A DNA stretch of 64,000 bases from Oegoconia quadripuncta (lineage: Eukaryota > Arthropoda > Insecta > Lepidoptera > Autostichidae), in NCBI GenBank assembly GCA_949316235.1, contig OX438749.1:19112414-19176413 (forward strand), written 5' to 3'. Of the stretch, positions 1-12,452 are shown one piece after another. Both the position numbers and the translations under genes were made by a program. Every line of letters starts with the position of its first letter. Position 1 is the first letter of the stretch. The notes under the pieces were generated by a model. It searched no databases and had not been told where the DNA came from. It was given only the letters and a program-made list of their open reading frames with translations.

Positions 1-2741
1 AATATAACCAATAAACCTATATACAAGTACATGTAACACACAAATAGCAAGAAGTAATGTGACTATCCTCTTCTACTGGCATCGTCGTACTTTCCACCGC
101 GGCTTGGGACTTAGCAGGCCAGTAGGGATGGTACACCCACCAGACCGCCAAGACCCTCGCCGTGGATGGCTGTCAAGCTCTTGGACATGCTGTAAGGAAT
201 ACGTGCGTTATTATTTCTCAGTTTGACAATTCTGCGTCGACGGAAGCAAACAGACAAAAATCCTTCGTCTGTGTTGCTCCTTTTCAGAAAAACATCTAAA
301 TAACTTCATTGATTTTGAAGCCATATTTATGGGATTTCTATATTTCGGTGGCACTGTTTTTGGGACACAAATTATAATCATAGTTAGGTAAAGCAGTCTC
401 TGCATACTACTTTGCCGAAGTCGGTTCACACTGGATGACAACAATGCTTAGTGGCAGATACGAGGACAGGTATACCAAGGTTGCCGCATGGCAAAGTCGA
501 AGAAGTTATCACCTGGTAAACTTTACTATAGGTATACCACTTAGGTGCTTAACTACAACAATCATCGCCACATGATCCTCAGAATCTACCTGCAAACGAT
601 TTCTAAAAAAATAAACGTAATTGTATTTGTTCTTCAATAGTTACAAACACCTACGTTTCCTGAGCCTCGGGCGCGCAGAGCCAAGGATGTATTTAGGATA
701 TATCTTGCGCCCCTGTGTGACAGTTCTCAAGAATATTCCTTACATGCTCTTTCCCTATTTCCTTATAACTTTTCAATCAATATGCTGCTCATAACACAAA
801 CTAAAATCCATTTACATTGTTTTTTGGTATTTGAAGCGGTTTACCAACCAGTCGAATAAGATTCACATAAATTGTTGGCAGGTATGTACATGCACTTTCT
901 CGTCACACACGGGACGCTGGCAGTAATGTTTAAACAGTTGTCATAAAACACTCGTATTTCAAATTGTTACGCATTTCGGCTAATTTTATAGTAATTTACA
1001 GCGGCAGAAAACTTGAAATAACGGGCTAATGCCAGGTACTTTATTTCAGCGCTCGTAACCGGTTTTGAAAATATCGTTTGAAATGAGAATGAGAAGCCGA
1101 AATGAGAGTGCTACCTAAAACCTTCAGACAGTGCACGCGTCTGTGTTGTTTGAAGTTTATAGTGATAAGAAAGAAATGAAAACCACTAAAAACCGCTTAA
1201 TTGATTCAAAACCTATTCGTTTTCGTTGTTTAAGAAAACCGGTTTTTTAAGGTTAAGGTAGAGCCAAACCTAAATGAAACTCTCCTAATGTACTTGACGC
1301 TGATTTAGGTTTAAAATTAAACCTGTAAACAAGCCCTGCTTTATTTCAGTATTTGTGCAAAGAATACATTATACTCTACTCTCTGTAAATGGAGACACCT
1401 CCCTATTAACTCTCTCTGGGTTGGTGATTATGGCTTATAGCTTCTCTTATATGAGCGGAAGCTGTGCTTTAGCAAAGAGAAGTTTAAGACTGTTGATTGG
1501 AATGGAGTACTTTTATGCCCTCCGACTGTCGTGAGTTGCTCTGCTCACTATCACTTCAATCGGCTGTGTTGGCGGTGACTTTCGTTCAACGAATATCTTT
1601 ATTTCATTCGATCTCATAGTAAAACACCCATATGTGCATATTTACAATATATTAATAAGTGACAGAAGGCAAAGTGTAAAGGAAGAAAATGTAGAGCTAT
1701 TCAGCTAAGTATTTTATTATTAATTTTGGCACATGCGTTGCCATGGCAACCTTCTGAGGCAGAGTATTCACTCGTCTTTACACCAACTACGAGTAAAGTA
1801 GATTCGTAACCGACAGACGCAGAAAGAGGGGTTTTAAAAATTTCAAGCCCAAGGTCGACCTGTCTATGGCAGTGTAGTGCCAAAACAGCCGTATTGTATT
1901 GCATTGTATTGGTTTGTTTATCTGAAAATATAATTTTTAATTTTAAGTTATTTAAACATGCTCTCTACCATTTTACCTTATCTTCAAACTGGGCCCTCAG
2001 CGTGTGGTAGCTAGTAGTATAGGTATTTGGCATAGTTATATTTGACGATCGCCTCATAAAGTTGCGCGGTACCACACCTTAGTACAGCCCTGGCCCCCGC
2101 ACCAACAGCCGGCGATTAATCAACACCATCGTCTGTGGATGAGGAATGGCTCTCGTGCTGGCCTCTGGCTGCGATCGCGGATTGCCTCGTCCCTACATTA
2201 AGCGATTCAGGTAGGTGCTGCGTAGATGATACAGTATGCGACTGTAGATCTTTGTTGGTGCGGTTACGTACAGCCAACCCATCTGCAATATCTATTTGTG
2301 GATTTGTATGTTCCTTCAAGTAGAAGTGGATGTGATGGAAGAAAGGATCTCATCTTTCCTTGTGGACCATCCAGTATACCCACGGACCTTGGAGTGCTAC
2401 GAAGAAGTTGTTATTCTTAGTAGTTTAGTTTCAGAAGTACCAGGAGAGCAGAAACTACGAAGAGGTTGGATGGCGACTCCAGGTTCCGGTGAATCGGCAT
2501 AACCCGCCCATAAGCGCGCATTCGACTTTTTTAAAGCAGCTGTTGAAAAATGTTGGGTGTTAGGTATGTGTTTGAGGGTGTTGTCTGTGTGTGTGTCCAA
2601 TATATCAATAATGAGTGTACCGATTTGTATTAAATTATTTAAAAAAAAATTAGGAAACTTCTTTGAGCCGAGGGTTAAATAAAGTATAGGTATTGAGAGT
2701 GAGACTCGATGTCAATTTTGAAATCGCTTTATTACGAATGA
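1..2741. other. No supportable gene
   Basis: AT-rich sequence with short scattered reading frames under 80 codons. The cluster of overlapping frames at 2116-2600 lies in a local GC-richer patch but shows no family motif or splice pattern I can trust. Confidence 0.4.
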
Positions 2742-2975
2742 TGACCGATTGGTGCTGCACCAATAATTTTGTAGCGATCCTCTCTTCGAAACCAACGGTT
2801 GCGGGTTCGAATCCCGCCGGGAAAAACGGACATGTGTACCCGAATTATGACGTTTGCATTTATAATATATTTATAAAAATAAATGTATTCGTGTATAAGT
2901 ATATGAACCATCCATCCATAATACAAGCCTAGTTGCTCAGTGTGGATCTACGTGGCGCTTTGTATCCAATCAGAT
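2742..2975 (+). mobile_element. Degenerate SINE with A-like head and C-like tail
   Basis: GACCGATTGGTG head and AAACCAACGGTTGCGGGTTC with perfect B box, followed by the family-C middle (GGACATGTGTACCCGAATTA) and tail (ACAAGCCTAGTTGCTCAGTG, GTGGCGCTTTGTA). The A box is disrupted. Confidence 0.65.
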
Positions 2976-3651
2976 TTATTAATTAATACTACTTCTACTC
3001 AAAAAAGGCATAGTCAAATTCATATGTCTACAGTGAGAAAGGAATAGCAATAATATTTCTATTGTCGCATGGGTTTAATTAAAGGCTCGCAGCGTTCGTT
3101 CGTCACAGGCAGCGCGTGCGACTGGCGGCGACTCGTACGAATTAATTGCATCCACCGCACTTTACGAGATCCGCAGCCTAAGTAATGACTGTTTATCCAA
3201 TAGATTACTAACAGTCGACATGAAGGAAACCCCGCAAACAGCTCTAGGGTAAGAAAGCGTATGCCATCATCATTATACTAAAGCAGCTGATATTTGTCCA
3301 GTCCAGGCCTTATTTATGGCCAGTAATGATTTAGAGCAGTCCGTGTTGCCATTTACCTTACAATTACTTGTGACTTGTGTTTGGTTGGGAATTCGCTCGG
3401 ATCTAAACACAATTCCTTAATTTAGAAAGTCATTTGTAATCACGAAGCTATATAATTTCTGAATAGGTAGATACTATTACAAATCACTTGTAGGTAATAG
3501 ATGTAGATTCTTTTCACGCACACACTACACACACACTTAAAATTATTTAGTTATTACTTATTTAAAGAGAGAAAGAAAGAAAAAGTATTTATTCGGTGTC
3601 ACATATCGTAAACTAAACAATAATCTTAAATACCAGCAAAATATACATATA
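2976..3651. other. Unexplained, with a GC-rich patch
   Basis: Nothing recognisable apart from a CG-rich patch at 3085-3180 (AGCGCGTGCGACTGGCGGCG, ACGAATTAATTGC) of the kind seen in conserved non-coding or regulatory DNA; unproven. Confidence 0.3.
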
Positions 3652-4615
3652 CAGGGTGTAATCGTTAAGTGTGCACAGGCGATTATTCCGTAACTATTAT
3701 AGATATCAAAAGACTTTAAACTGATATCGAAAATACTTTACCTAAGGAGTAAAATGACATTGATAACTTTTTAAAAATAAAACGAGAAATATCCAAAAAA
3801 ATTACATTAAACACTCCCATACATTTAGCATGAGATAGTAGAGATTTTAGTTTCCTTATTTTAAGTGGAATAGTATCAACTCATTTTACCCTTATCATTT
3901 TATAATTATGTATTATGATAGTGATGAATGTAAAGTAGATACAGGTGTAGGTTAATTATCTTACCACTTCAAATTAATAATAAACCTTGTTTCAATATCG
4001 CATTGATTTGAACTGGCTGAAAAGCAACATACTAAATAAAAACAAAAAAAATGATACTATTTGGTGTTCGTTCTAAATTCAAATTGTTTATCGCGGATTC
4101 GCGTTCCCGCCAATTTATTGCGTTTTTTCAATTTGCGTCAATAATCGTGATTGTTGCATTTGTTAATTAAAAAATGGCATATTCCAATACAGAAAAAAGG
4201 GACATGTTAAAAATGTTAAAAAAACATGATTGTAACAATGGGGCAGCCATTATTGCCTACAGAAGAGAGTACCCAGATAGAGAAGTTGTACGTCGTGCAA
4301 TTGCTTTAATTACTCCGCAAATGTTAAGGAAAGTTCATTTAGAAACTGTAAATAGAGCTCGTCATTGTATTGCACAACGAGGACGTCACTTCGAACATCT
4401 GCTTTGAATAGGTACAAAATTTTGTACTTACTAAGAAATAAAATGTATGGGAGTGTTTAATATATTTTTTTTGGAAATTTCTCGTTTTATTTTTAAAAAG
4501 TTATTAATTTCATTTTACTAATTAGGTAAAGTACTTTCGATATCAGTTTAAAGTTTTTTGATATCTATAATAGTTACGGAATAATCGCCTGTGCACACTT
4601 AACGATTACACCCTG
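3652..4615. mobile_element. Deleted mariner/Tc1-type transposon with 175-bp terminal inverted repeats
   Basis: Left arm 3652-3826 and right arm 4441-4615 are inverted copies beginning CAGGGTGTAATCGTTAAG. The insertion is flanked by TA/TATA, as expected for TA-targeting elements. Between the arms lies only one short transposase-derived frame, so this is a non-autonomous deletion derivative. Confidence 0.88.
4174..4407 (+). pseudogene. Internally deleted mariner-type transposase (N- and C-terminus fused)
   Basis: 77-residue frame inside the 3652-4615 element. Residues 1-38 (MAYSNTEKRDMLKMLKKHD...) resemble the N-terminal helix-turn-helix that binds inverted repeats. Residues from about 47 (ITPQMLRKVHLETVNRARHC..GRHFEHLL) match the C-terminal end of mariner-like transposases. 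The catalytic D,D,D core between them is absent, so it cannot catalyse transposition; a DNA-binding product is possible in principle. The join keeps frame. Confidence 0.75.
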
Positions 4616-5024
4616 TATATATGTGGCACCGAAAAGGCATCCACTCAGCATATGCCGAGGTACCATTAAGATATAGTTATTGTTATTTAGTTATGGTTGT
4701 TTAAGTTACAATGTTATATCTGCATCTTGATCATACCTTCTATATAAGTTTAGAAAGAGTGGATCTGCACAGGCATTTTGATGCTTAATAGATAGATCCC
4801 ACAACACATTGGTAATTGTATGTTTTGGAAAACAAATAAACTATTTTGTATTTTTGTATTTTGTAGATTCTTTAAATTGCACCAGAATATTATTAACATA
4901 GGAGAAGCTACATTCATGTGTAATTTTAGGCTTTCCCGCTTTTCTGTGATTACATACTCGACGATGAAAAAATGGAAACTTTCATCATCATCATTTCAAC
5001 CACATGACGTCCACTGGTGAACAT

Positions 5025-5318
5025 ACCGCCTCCGTGACTCAATGTAAACAACATTGGGTTTACGATTCATAGGTCACGGGTTCGATCCCCAGCGGGGTAC
5101 AAGTTTAAGTACTCGGTTTGGTTGGTGGTAGGGCATTTTAAATGTCCGCCTGGCTAGCTGCCACCATCATATCTAAGTATGCCGCCAAGCAGCATTGTCC
5201 ATAGCATTGTTGTGCTCTGACTGTTTGAGATAAGATAGGCAGACCTCCAAATAAGTTGTGGATTCCGGATGAACGCGCTTCCATGTTCGAACTCAACGTC
5301 CTAACATATGCATAAAAA
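5025..5318 (+). mobile_element. SINE family B
   Basis: ACCGCCTCCGTGACTCAATG head with B box GGTTCGATCCC, then GTACTCGGTTTGGTTGGTGG, CTGGCTAGCTGCCACCATCA and a degenerate 3' part ending GCATAAAAAAG. tRNA-like head. Confidence 0.82.
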
Positions 5319-6595
5319 AGCGGTGAGCGCTCCGCGCTGGGAAGCACGACAAATAAGAATAATAATCTTTATTTTTTCTTACAAAGTAAGACATAATTTA
5401 AGAGAAGTATAGAAGCTTAATATTATGGTGTAGTGTCAAAGAAAAACGTAAAACATTGTGTAAATATTTGCATGGTGGAGTCTGGTGTCTGTACTAGGAA
5501 ATACCTAGATAGAGTCGAGAAGAAAACACTGAGTCGGGACGCATCAACTATTATCTAGGATTAGGTATAGGATATTAGATAGGATGCTATTAAGAAATCT
5601 TTATACATAAAGCCTCTGGTCATTGTGGTCAAATAGAAACAATTGCTATGATGTACGGTGGTGTGAACAATTCCCAACACCAACTGAACGGGACCACAGA
5701 CAATAAACTGTCGCATAGCAATGCGCCGGCGGCGATTCGATGCATTCTAGTAATAGAAATCGTACGTCAACCATGATTCAGATTTTGAATCTTTCGCTAT
5801 TATATCGCCCGCTGACGGCGAATTGAGTGCTGACTCGATTATTCGATGCTGAATCGATTATTCGCCTGTAACAAATGTTGCGCTCGGGGCGAGAGAGTAT
5901 TGAGAACGAAAATCGATATAGTTTTCAGAATATGATTGTTTATTAAAGTTATACCCATATAAATATCGGCGAGTATTGAGCGGAATTTGAATGGACGGAC
6001 TATGTAGAATGTGTTTGAATAAATGAAGTAATCAATTTTAATTCATCGTAGAATAATTCAAAGATTTAGACACTGTTAAAATAAATTGTTCAGAGCATAC
6101 TGCCCGTCATTTTACACATGTAGTCTGTGGACAGACTATTGACAATAATCGCTACGTCGGTAAGTCCGTCATCTGCGCTGTCCCTTTATATACATCTAAA
6201 TGACAGTTGTGTTGAAGAACTGTTTATGAGACTTGGGTATTTCGGTGGTAATTTTTTGGGATATAAATTATAATCATATGTAAAGCAGTCTCGGCGTAAG
6301 AGAATGAGGACTTCGATAACACGTGACTCCAGAATGCTCACTTAAAATATATAAATGACTCGTAAACCACAGTGGCACCATTTTTTTTGGACACTGTGAC
6401 ACTTTTTGGCAAAGTTTCACGACAATGTCAAAATAGCTGAATTCCATTTTGAGTAATCTAGCATCACACACGTCTGATCCAGGGTAACAATGCCTTCAGG
6501 GCACTGTTAGGGATGTCGCGGTCTCGCAGTGCATCCCGGCAATTTTGCGGCTGCACATATTAAGGGGCTACAAGAGTAGGTAGACTAATCAGATA
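5319..6595. other. No gene; CG-rich non-coding stretch at 5640-5960
   Basis: 5350-5400 looks like a minus-strand LINE tail (AATAATCTTTATTTTTTCTT). 5836-5866 holds two TCGATTATTCG copies 16 bp apart. Otherwise unexplained. Confidence 0.35.
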
Positions 6596-6746
6596 TAGGC
6601 CCGTATTAATAAATCGTTCTGGAGATTGAGATCGCGTCTCAGTCTCAAGACCATTTTTTCTGATGCTGTTTTAATATGCAGCATATTCTCAAGCGTCAAC
6701 TTGAGGCCATATCAATCTTGAGAACGGTTTATTAATACGGGCCCTA
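6596..6746. mobile_element. MITE with GGCCCGTATTAATAAA inverted ends
   Basis: Left TAGGCCCGTATTAATAAATC and right (inverted) TAGGGCCCGTATTAATAAAC; inner parts CGTTCTGGAGATTG and CGTTCTCAAGATTG also pair. About 150 bp, non-coding. Confidence 0.75.
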
Positions 6747-7224
6747 TTCTATCTCGTATGACAATTGCAGATGGGTTACAGACTTATTTTTTAAATTATG
6801 AATTTTGATTTTATATATTGTACTTTCTGATAAGAGGAAAACATCATCATCATCTGATTGAGCCATGCTCTTGTCGGTGGAGATTTTCCATATCTCTCTG
6901 CTCTTCGAGGAAAACATAATTGGAGCAAATTTTCTGGATACAATTTTTTAGCAAAGTTGTCCCAAGCTATGCTCCGCAAGTGACGGCGCGCCACCTTGGC
7001 ACTGCGATCCGCGTTATCACGAACAGCGTCCTGTGAGCCAATCGCGATAAGATTGACCAATTATTAATAATCAACAACAATGTGGGTGTGTGTGTGTGTG
7101 TCTGTATGTGTCCAGTCTTTATCCGGATGTATATCAATAATCATCATCAACAGCTTTACACATCCCCATTGTTGGGACATAGCCTCCTCTCAATGGATGA
7201 GTCAGAGTATGTATGGCCATATAT

Positions 7225-7637
7225 TAGGTCTTTTACCTATGAAATTGGAGATTTTTTCTTGTTATATGTACCAACTCCTACGATTCTATAGCTATTTCCA
7301 AATTTGTTTTTTATTTGGAAAATAGAATATATTTTCAAGGCTTCACATGAAATATTTTTTTTTGTCTGAGCTAAATCACATAATAAAAAAAACTTGAACA
7401 CAGCTCTTTTCAAGAGCTGCCCATGTTATTTCTTAGATTCGCAGAAACTTTTATAAAGCGGTTACTTTTAAAAGTTCACACTGCCTATATTTAACTTAAT
7501 GTTATCCGATAATACACACAAAGTTTAACTAAATTTGGATTTGCCGTTCCCAAAAAAAATTCAAAAATGTTTGTATGGAGAAAACAGTCTTAGTGAAATT
7601 CTTCATACAAAACGCCAATTTCATAGGTAAGGACCTA
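7225..7637. mobile_element. MITE with TAGGTCC..ACCTATGAAATTGG inverted ends, copy 1
   Basis: Ends TAGGTCTTTTACCTATGAAA and, inverted, TAGGTCCTTACCTATGAAAT. The interior is largely shared, in inverted orientation, with 40327-40796. The overlapping short plus-strand reading frames are accidental. Confidence 0.75.
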
Positions 7638-7682
7638 TTATATGCGATATATATGCAGATTTGTGTCAGACTCCTCCGATTT

Positions 7683-7938
7683 ACCGCCTCCGTGGCTCAA
7701 TGTAATCAACATTGGGTTTACTATTCGGAGGTCGCGGGTTCGATCCCCAGTGGGGTAGGTACATGCCTGACTGGCTAGCTAGCTAGCCGCCGTGTTCCGG
7801 TTGTCAGAGATCAGATAGCCAGTCCCCCAAATGTGTTGGGGTTTCCGGGTCAGTACGCTTCCACCTTCGACCTCATCTTCACTTAACATCAGGTGTGATT
7901 GAGGTCAAGTACCAATCCGTGGGCCATAAAAAAAAAAC
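7683..7938 (+). mobile_element. SINE family B with central deletion
   Basis: Head ACCGCCTCCGTGGCTCAATG, B box GGTTCGATCCC, shortened centre with a CTAG run, 3' half GTTCCGGTTGTCAGAGATC through CATCAGGTGTGATTGAGGTC and a poly-A tail. Confidence 0.85.
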
Positions 7939-9744
7939 CTGGGCGATATAAAATTCCCAGTAGTTCAAATGGTAAGACTGCTCGGTAAAACTACTGGGAG
8001 TGCTTCATAATCATTTGTTCAATCAATGTTGTCGAGAGTTCTATAAATTATAAATCATTCTTTCATTCAAACTATGATATTAACATAATAATTTAAATCA
8101 CATTATCCTTAACAGCCTCAAATACCTTTGTAGTATCACAGAGTAAATATTACGTAGTACCCGGCTATTTTGAATAGTATTAGTTAACAAAGCAGTGTCC
8201 TGAAGGCTCGTTATCGCTGCACCGGCCGGGTTATTCATATCTGATACATTATTTATGTGCTCCGATACTAACGGCCCGGCGGTAATCTTCTAATGACTAA
8301 TGCAATAGCTGTAGTTGCTGACTTTGTAGGTGCACGTCTAAAGATATTGGAATTCAGAATGTTTTGTTTTGTTGAATGTTTCTCATTTTTTTTCATTATA
8401 CAAAATCCTACAAAAATGTAGGTAAAATATTGTACATACTGTATTGACCCGTATTGCATTGCCGGTGGCGGTACCTTGATATAAGCCTAAAAACCCAGCA
8501 TGCTTTTGCCTTAATAAAATCCTCAAGCAGGAATATCAAATTCAAACTTATTGATCTTCACACACTAAAGGAATTGTATGTGACCGTCCAGATTGAACAG
8601 AAAAGAGGCAACAAGATATATTTAACATAATTGACTGCGTAAAACCACAAATCGTTCATCCAACAACTCTGTAACCCTAAGCATGTCACGGTTCACAGCA
8701 AATATCGTATAACCGTCAATCACTCCTTCATTCGTTCCCCATAGTTCGTCCGTGATTCATTCAAAAAAGTCAACGTAATAGTTTCGTAGATGGTGTTGAA
8801 CGAAATACTCTCAGCCATTAGTACTACATTATATTTGTGCTTCAGCTTAACCAGCGTCACGTCGTCGCTGGCCAGCGCGTTAATTGCCAACAACAATAGG
8901 TACTTTAATTAGCTGCTTAAATCTATGTCTATTCGCTATTTATCATAGTTCAATATTACACATTAAATAGACAAGACTTATGTACGAACGTTGGTACGCA
9001 TATGTAAAACATTTGCTCTTACACCTGTTCGCTCCAGGCCGAAAGATGCAAACTCCACTTTGTATAGAACATAAACAGAAAACGGTAATTTAAGTTGGTA
9101 TACAGATGTGCTTAATGTGTTTCTTATGGTATCGATTAGATAAAAAATTTTATTTGAAAGTTAACTTTTTCTGAAAAAATAAAAAGTACAGCCTTGGAGT
9201 CCAGGGATTCCAGCGTAGCAAGGCTTTTGTGAAACAAAAATATTATAAATTATCTCCTTGCTTCGACCGCATTCATCAAAGCATATCTGTAAGTATTTAA
9301 AAGGCGACTAAGTTTGCGACGGGCCGATGAATTCCACCTGAGATGCCGACAGTAGTGATGGAGGTGACGAGGAGTAGGACGGTGAAGAGGTGTAGTAGGA
9401 GAAGTTGAGCGCGTGAGAAAAGTAGAGCAAGGTCGTGGTTCTCGCCCCTATCGGTCGCCGAACAGGAAATGATGACGAAAAAACTGACGCTCTGTGTCTT
9501 ATTACGGTATATTCACATTTACGCTTTTAAAATGTAGCTTAGGATAATTATAAACATTTGAGGAATAAAAATAAAGGCGAATATTGTGACCTTGACGTAG
9601 CAATTCCAAAAAACGACTGCCTCCTGTTTTTGAATCAAATTCGAAAAAAGTCAATAGGTTGAACACCTCGTTACCAGTTAATTATGTACAATATGTGGAG
9701 TCGATTATTTTATTTGTTTGTTTTTTTTTTTAATTATTCTATGA
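7939..9744. other. No gene; purine-rich stretch near 9350
   Basis: 9320-9480 has one purine-rich strand (GAGGTGACGAGGAGTAGGAC and so on). Its minus-strand frame without ATG includes LLLLHLFTVLLLVTSI, signal-peptide-like, but with no start or partner exon. 8680-8890 is CG-richer non-coding DNA. Confidence 0.3.
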
Positions 9745-9961
9745 GCGCCTAACCTCCTACAAAGGTGCCAGCTGAAAATCACCGCTGTGGCACAGAATTA
9801 ATATACTCAGTAATATATGGTTCATGCCACAGCATTAAGCTGAGCTGGAACCTATGTCAGCTTGCATTATTATGTTTTAGTTTTAATATCTCAAAATTTT
9901 CATGTACATGCCCATTGTAAGCTGAATAAATGTTTTCTTTGTTTCTTTCTTTCTTTTCTTT
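9745..9961 (+). mobile_element. LINE 3' UTR ending (TTTCT)n
   Basis: GCGCCTAACCTCCTACAAAG, GCTGAAAATCACCGCTGTGG, CTGAATAAATGTTTTCTTTG and a TTTCT-rich end. Related to 10612-10838. Confidence 0.55.
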
Positions 9962-10139
9962 CAGTTAACATAATAGTATAGATACCTAGAGCCCCATCAG
10001 TTAAGATATAAGGCTGTTAATGTGGTGCTCGCTGTATTACCTCGCTGAATCGTTATGCATATTTTTGGTCGAGGCAAGGTACGTCTATTCTCGTCTTGTC
10101 GCCACCTAGGTATTTGTAAAATGAAAGTGCTCCGGGGTC

Positions 10140-10333
10140 TTAACTTTTGGAAAAAGCAATAAAATTGTATTTATCACTATCTGCGGCCTATGCCAAGCCT
10201 CTGCTGGATATAGACTGTCAGTTGCCTTGCGCAGATCGTTGGTCTCTCCATTTAGCAGGTGATTGTCCCATACTAAGTTTGCCGACCCGTAGTCTCCACT
10301 CGAACTCGCTTTCCCAACGACCACCGTTTCCAA
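10140..10333 (-). mobile_element. Decayed LINE ORF2 C-terminal fragment
   Basis: The minus strand contains GRWESEFEWRLRVGKLSMGQ SPAKW and, in a neighbouring frame, TNDLRKATDSLYPAEAWHRP. These correspond to the GRW..RVLEWRPR.GKR..GRPP.RW.DDLRK segment of the same kind of LINE as at 36.8 kb, with frameshifts and stops. Confidence 0.5.
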
Positions 10334-10611
10334 ATGTTGCCACTACAGCCTACCAATTCTCTGAGCTATAATCAGCAACGTCGTGTTCTCTGATGAATCA
10401 TCTAATTTCTGATTTTATTCTTCAAAGAAAATACGAGCAGCAGCTCCTCGAACTTATGAATTAACCGCAATATCACTGATTTACTGATATTATTATACTG
10501 TTTCTATAACATGTAGGTTTGTTTAATATAAAGGGATGTATACACGTAATGGATCCTCTCATCGCATCTTGCTGATTACTCCTATTAATTGTTATTTGTA
10601 TGTAGATTTAT

Positions 10612-10838
10612 TGACCAGTGACCGTGCGTCATTTGGAGGCTCCACTGAAAACCAGCGTTGTAGTGAACGGCTACAACCCATGCTGAGTTGGAGACCTTTT
10701 TGACTTCACCTTGCGACCCCGACAATTAGATGGCAAACACAATGTTATTTTTTGCATGTGTCTCGACTGTGTAATATTTGTACCTGATTGTTTGTGTCAT
10801 GATATGGGTTTAAATAAATTTTTCTTTCTTTCTGATTG
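10612..10838 (+). mobile_element. LINE 3' UTR ending (TTTCT)n
   Basis: GGAGGCTCCACTGAAAACCA, GCGTTGTAGTGAACGGC, TGCTGAGTTGGAGACC, GGTTTAAATAAATTTTTCTT TCTTTCT. Same family as 9745-9961. A third short end lies at about 28165-28217. Confidence 0.55.
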
Positions 10839-11080
10839 AAGTCATATGTCTTCAAGCTTTGTGGCATTGATTTCAGAATTTGCTTTATAAAATTAAAAAC
10901 CATTTTAATTAATAATTAATTTGTATTTGCATAATTGTACTACTGATTAATAGCAAGAGCCCTGCACTGTGGTACAGGTATGCAGATTTAAAGATATAGA
11001 GTTGTGTAGGGTTCACGGTCGGAGTAACTTGGCATGCCAACAGAAATACAACAACATGTAACTTACATGATATCCACATA

Positions 11081-11245
11081 AGAGCGAAGCCACACGGTGC
11101 GTTATAGCACCGCTGCGTCCTTGATTAGTTCATTGCCGCTTGCAATGGTTTCACCGACGTTAACAAGCGATTTTACGCGGCAATGAACTACGTGTATAAG
11201 CGATGCAGCGGCGCCGCGCCGCAACGCACTGTGTGGCATCGCTCT
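11081..11245. mobile_element. Foldback MITE, AGAGCGA.GCCACAC ends
   Basis: AGAGCGAAGCCACACGGTGC on the left pairs with inverted AGAGCGATGCCACACAGTGC on the right. A second inner stem uses TTCATTGCCGC and GCGGCAATGAA. About 165 bp and GC-rich compared with its surroundings. Confidence 0.75.
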
Positions 11246-11319
11246 AATACTGTTATAATAAGAATATTATACGACTCTGGGATTCTACTAAGGCTATTAT
11301 AAAATTTCTGACTATCTGG

Positions 11320-12206
11320 ATGATAAGCATTTAGAACACAAAAAAAATGTATACGTGCTATATGCGGTGTAGGCCCTTATGACACTTGCAGACCGCTATT
11401 TAAGAAATTATGTGTTCTAACTTTACCTTGCATGTATATCTTAGAAATTTGTAAATTCGTAAGGCAACACCATTACTTATTCAAAACTGCTCAAGAAGTA
11501 TATCCGAAAAATACCAGAAATCCCAATAGACTGGAATGGGGTCATTGTCCAAGAACAACTCTGTATAAAAAGAATTGTTACTGCATGTGCATAACGATCT
11601 ACAACAAGATTCCTGAGTATATAAAAAAACTGCCAACAAAAATCATGGTCAAACAGTTAAATGATTGGCTTTTAAACTACGGCTTTTATAGTATTCAGGA
11701 GTTCTTAAACCATACTTACTTTAGTAACTTATTAGTAATCTGTGATTATACGTAGAGAATGGAAACTGTAATAATTAAATCAAAATTGTATTAATTATAT
11801 AATGTGACTATTAATTTTTGTATAATGTATTAATGAATATTGACATAAGATTATTAAAATTATATTATTACATAAACTAGGTATAATAATATTGTAAAAT
11901 TAAATCCAAGCTGATATGTAGATATTAATTGCTACTAAAGTTGACATTTATAAAATAAAATTGACATTAGTTAGGCATTTCAAATTGACAGTTGTTATTA
12001 ATATAGTATGACTATATGGCTTAGTTTGATTAATATGATAGTAATAATGTTTTTTAATAATTTAATTTTTTAATCATTCAATTTTTAATAATTAAATTTT
12101 TGCATGTCAGTAATGACTAAATGTGTGATACAAATTATTCACCTATACAACCTGTACCCGACCACATTTAGAGCAAATAAATATTTCATTTCATTTCATT
12201 TCATTA
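11320..12206 (+). mobile_element. Jockey-like LINE, 5'-truncated, with 3' UTR
   Basis: The frame from about 11340 reads QKKCIRAICGVGPYDTCRP, continuing LFKKLCVLTLPCMYILEICK and on to a stop at 11753-11755. This is the conserved C-terminal segment of jockey-clade reverse-transcriptase ORFs (typically RAI.G..P..SC...FK). An AT-rich 3' UTR follows, ending in AGCAAATAAATATTTCATTT and a (CATTT)n tail at about 12206. Target-site repeats not resolved. Confidence 0.75.
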
Positions 12207-12244
12207 AGAATGCGTGGACATGAACCGCTCGGCAATATCCAGTA

Positions 12245-12452
12245 TATTTTATTCTTATTTTTCTTTGTTGAATCATAAATTTAACAATTATTTCAAATTG
12301 TATTTGTATTGACTTATTTAAAAAGAGCAACTCCTGAGTTTCTTGCTCGCTCTTCTCAGCCCAGTGAATGAACGATAACTGTATGTCATGACGATTTCAA
12401 ATGTTATTCTTATAACTTACGAAATAAAACATTTTTGATTTGATTTGACTAA
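12245..12452 (+). mobile_element. LINE 3' UTR ending TTTGATTTGATTTGA
   Basis: AAAAAGAGCAACTCCTGAGT, TTCTTGCTCGCTCTTCTCAG, AATGTTATTCTTATAACTTA, CGAAATAAAACATTTTTGAT TTGATTTGA. A common jockey-like 3' end; no coding part attached. Confidence 0.55.

Noticed and set aside
6791..7060. 89-codon minus-strand frame
   Set aside because: No family motif; the low-coordinate end runs into AT-rich sequence and the region abuts repeat fragments (CATCCCCATTGTTGGGACAT at 7160).
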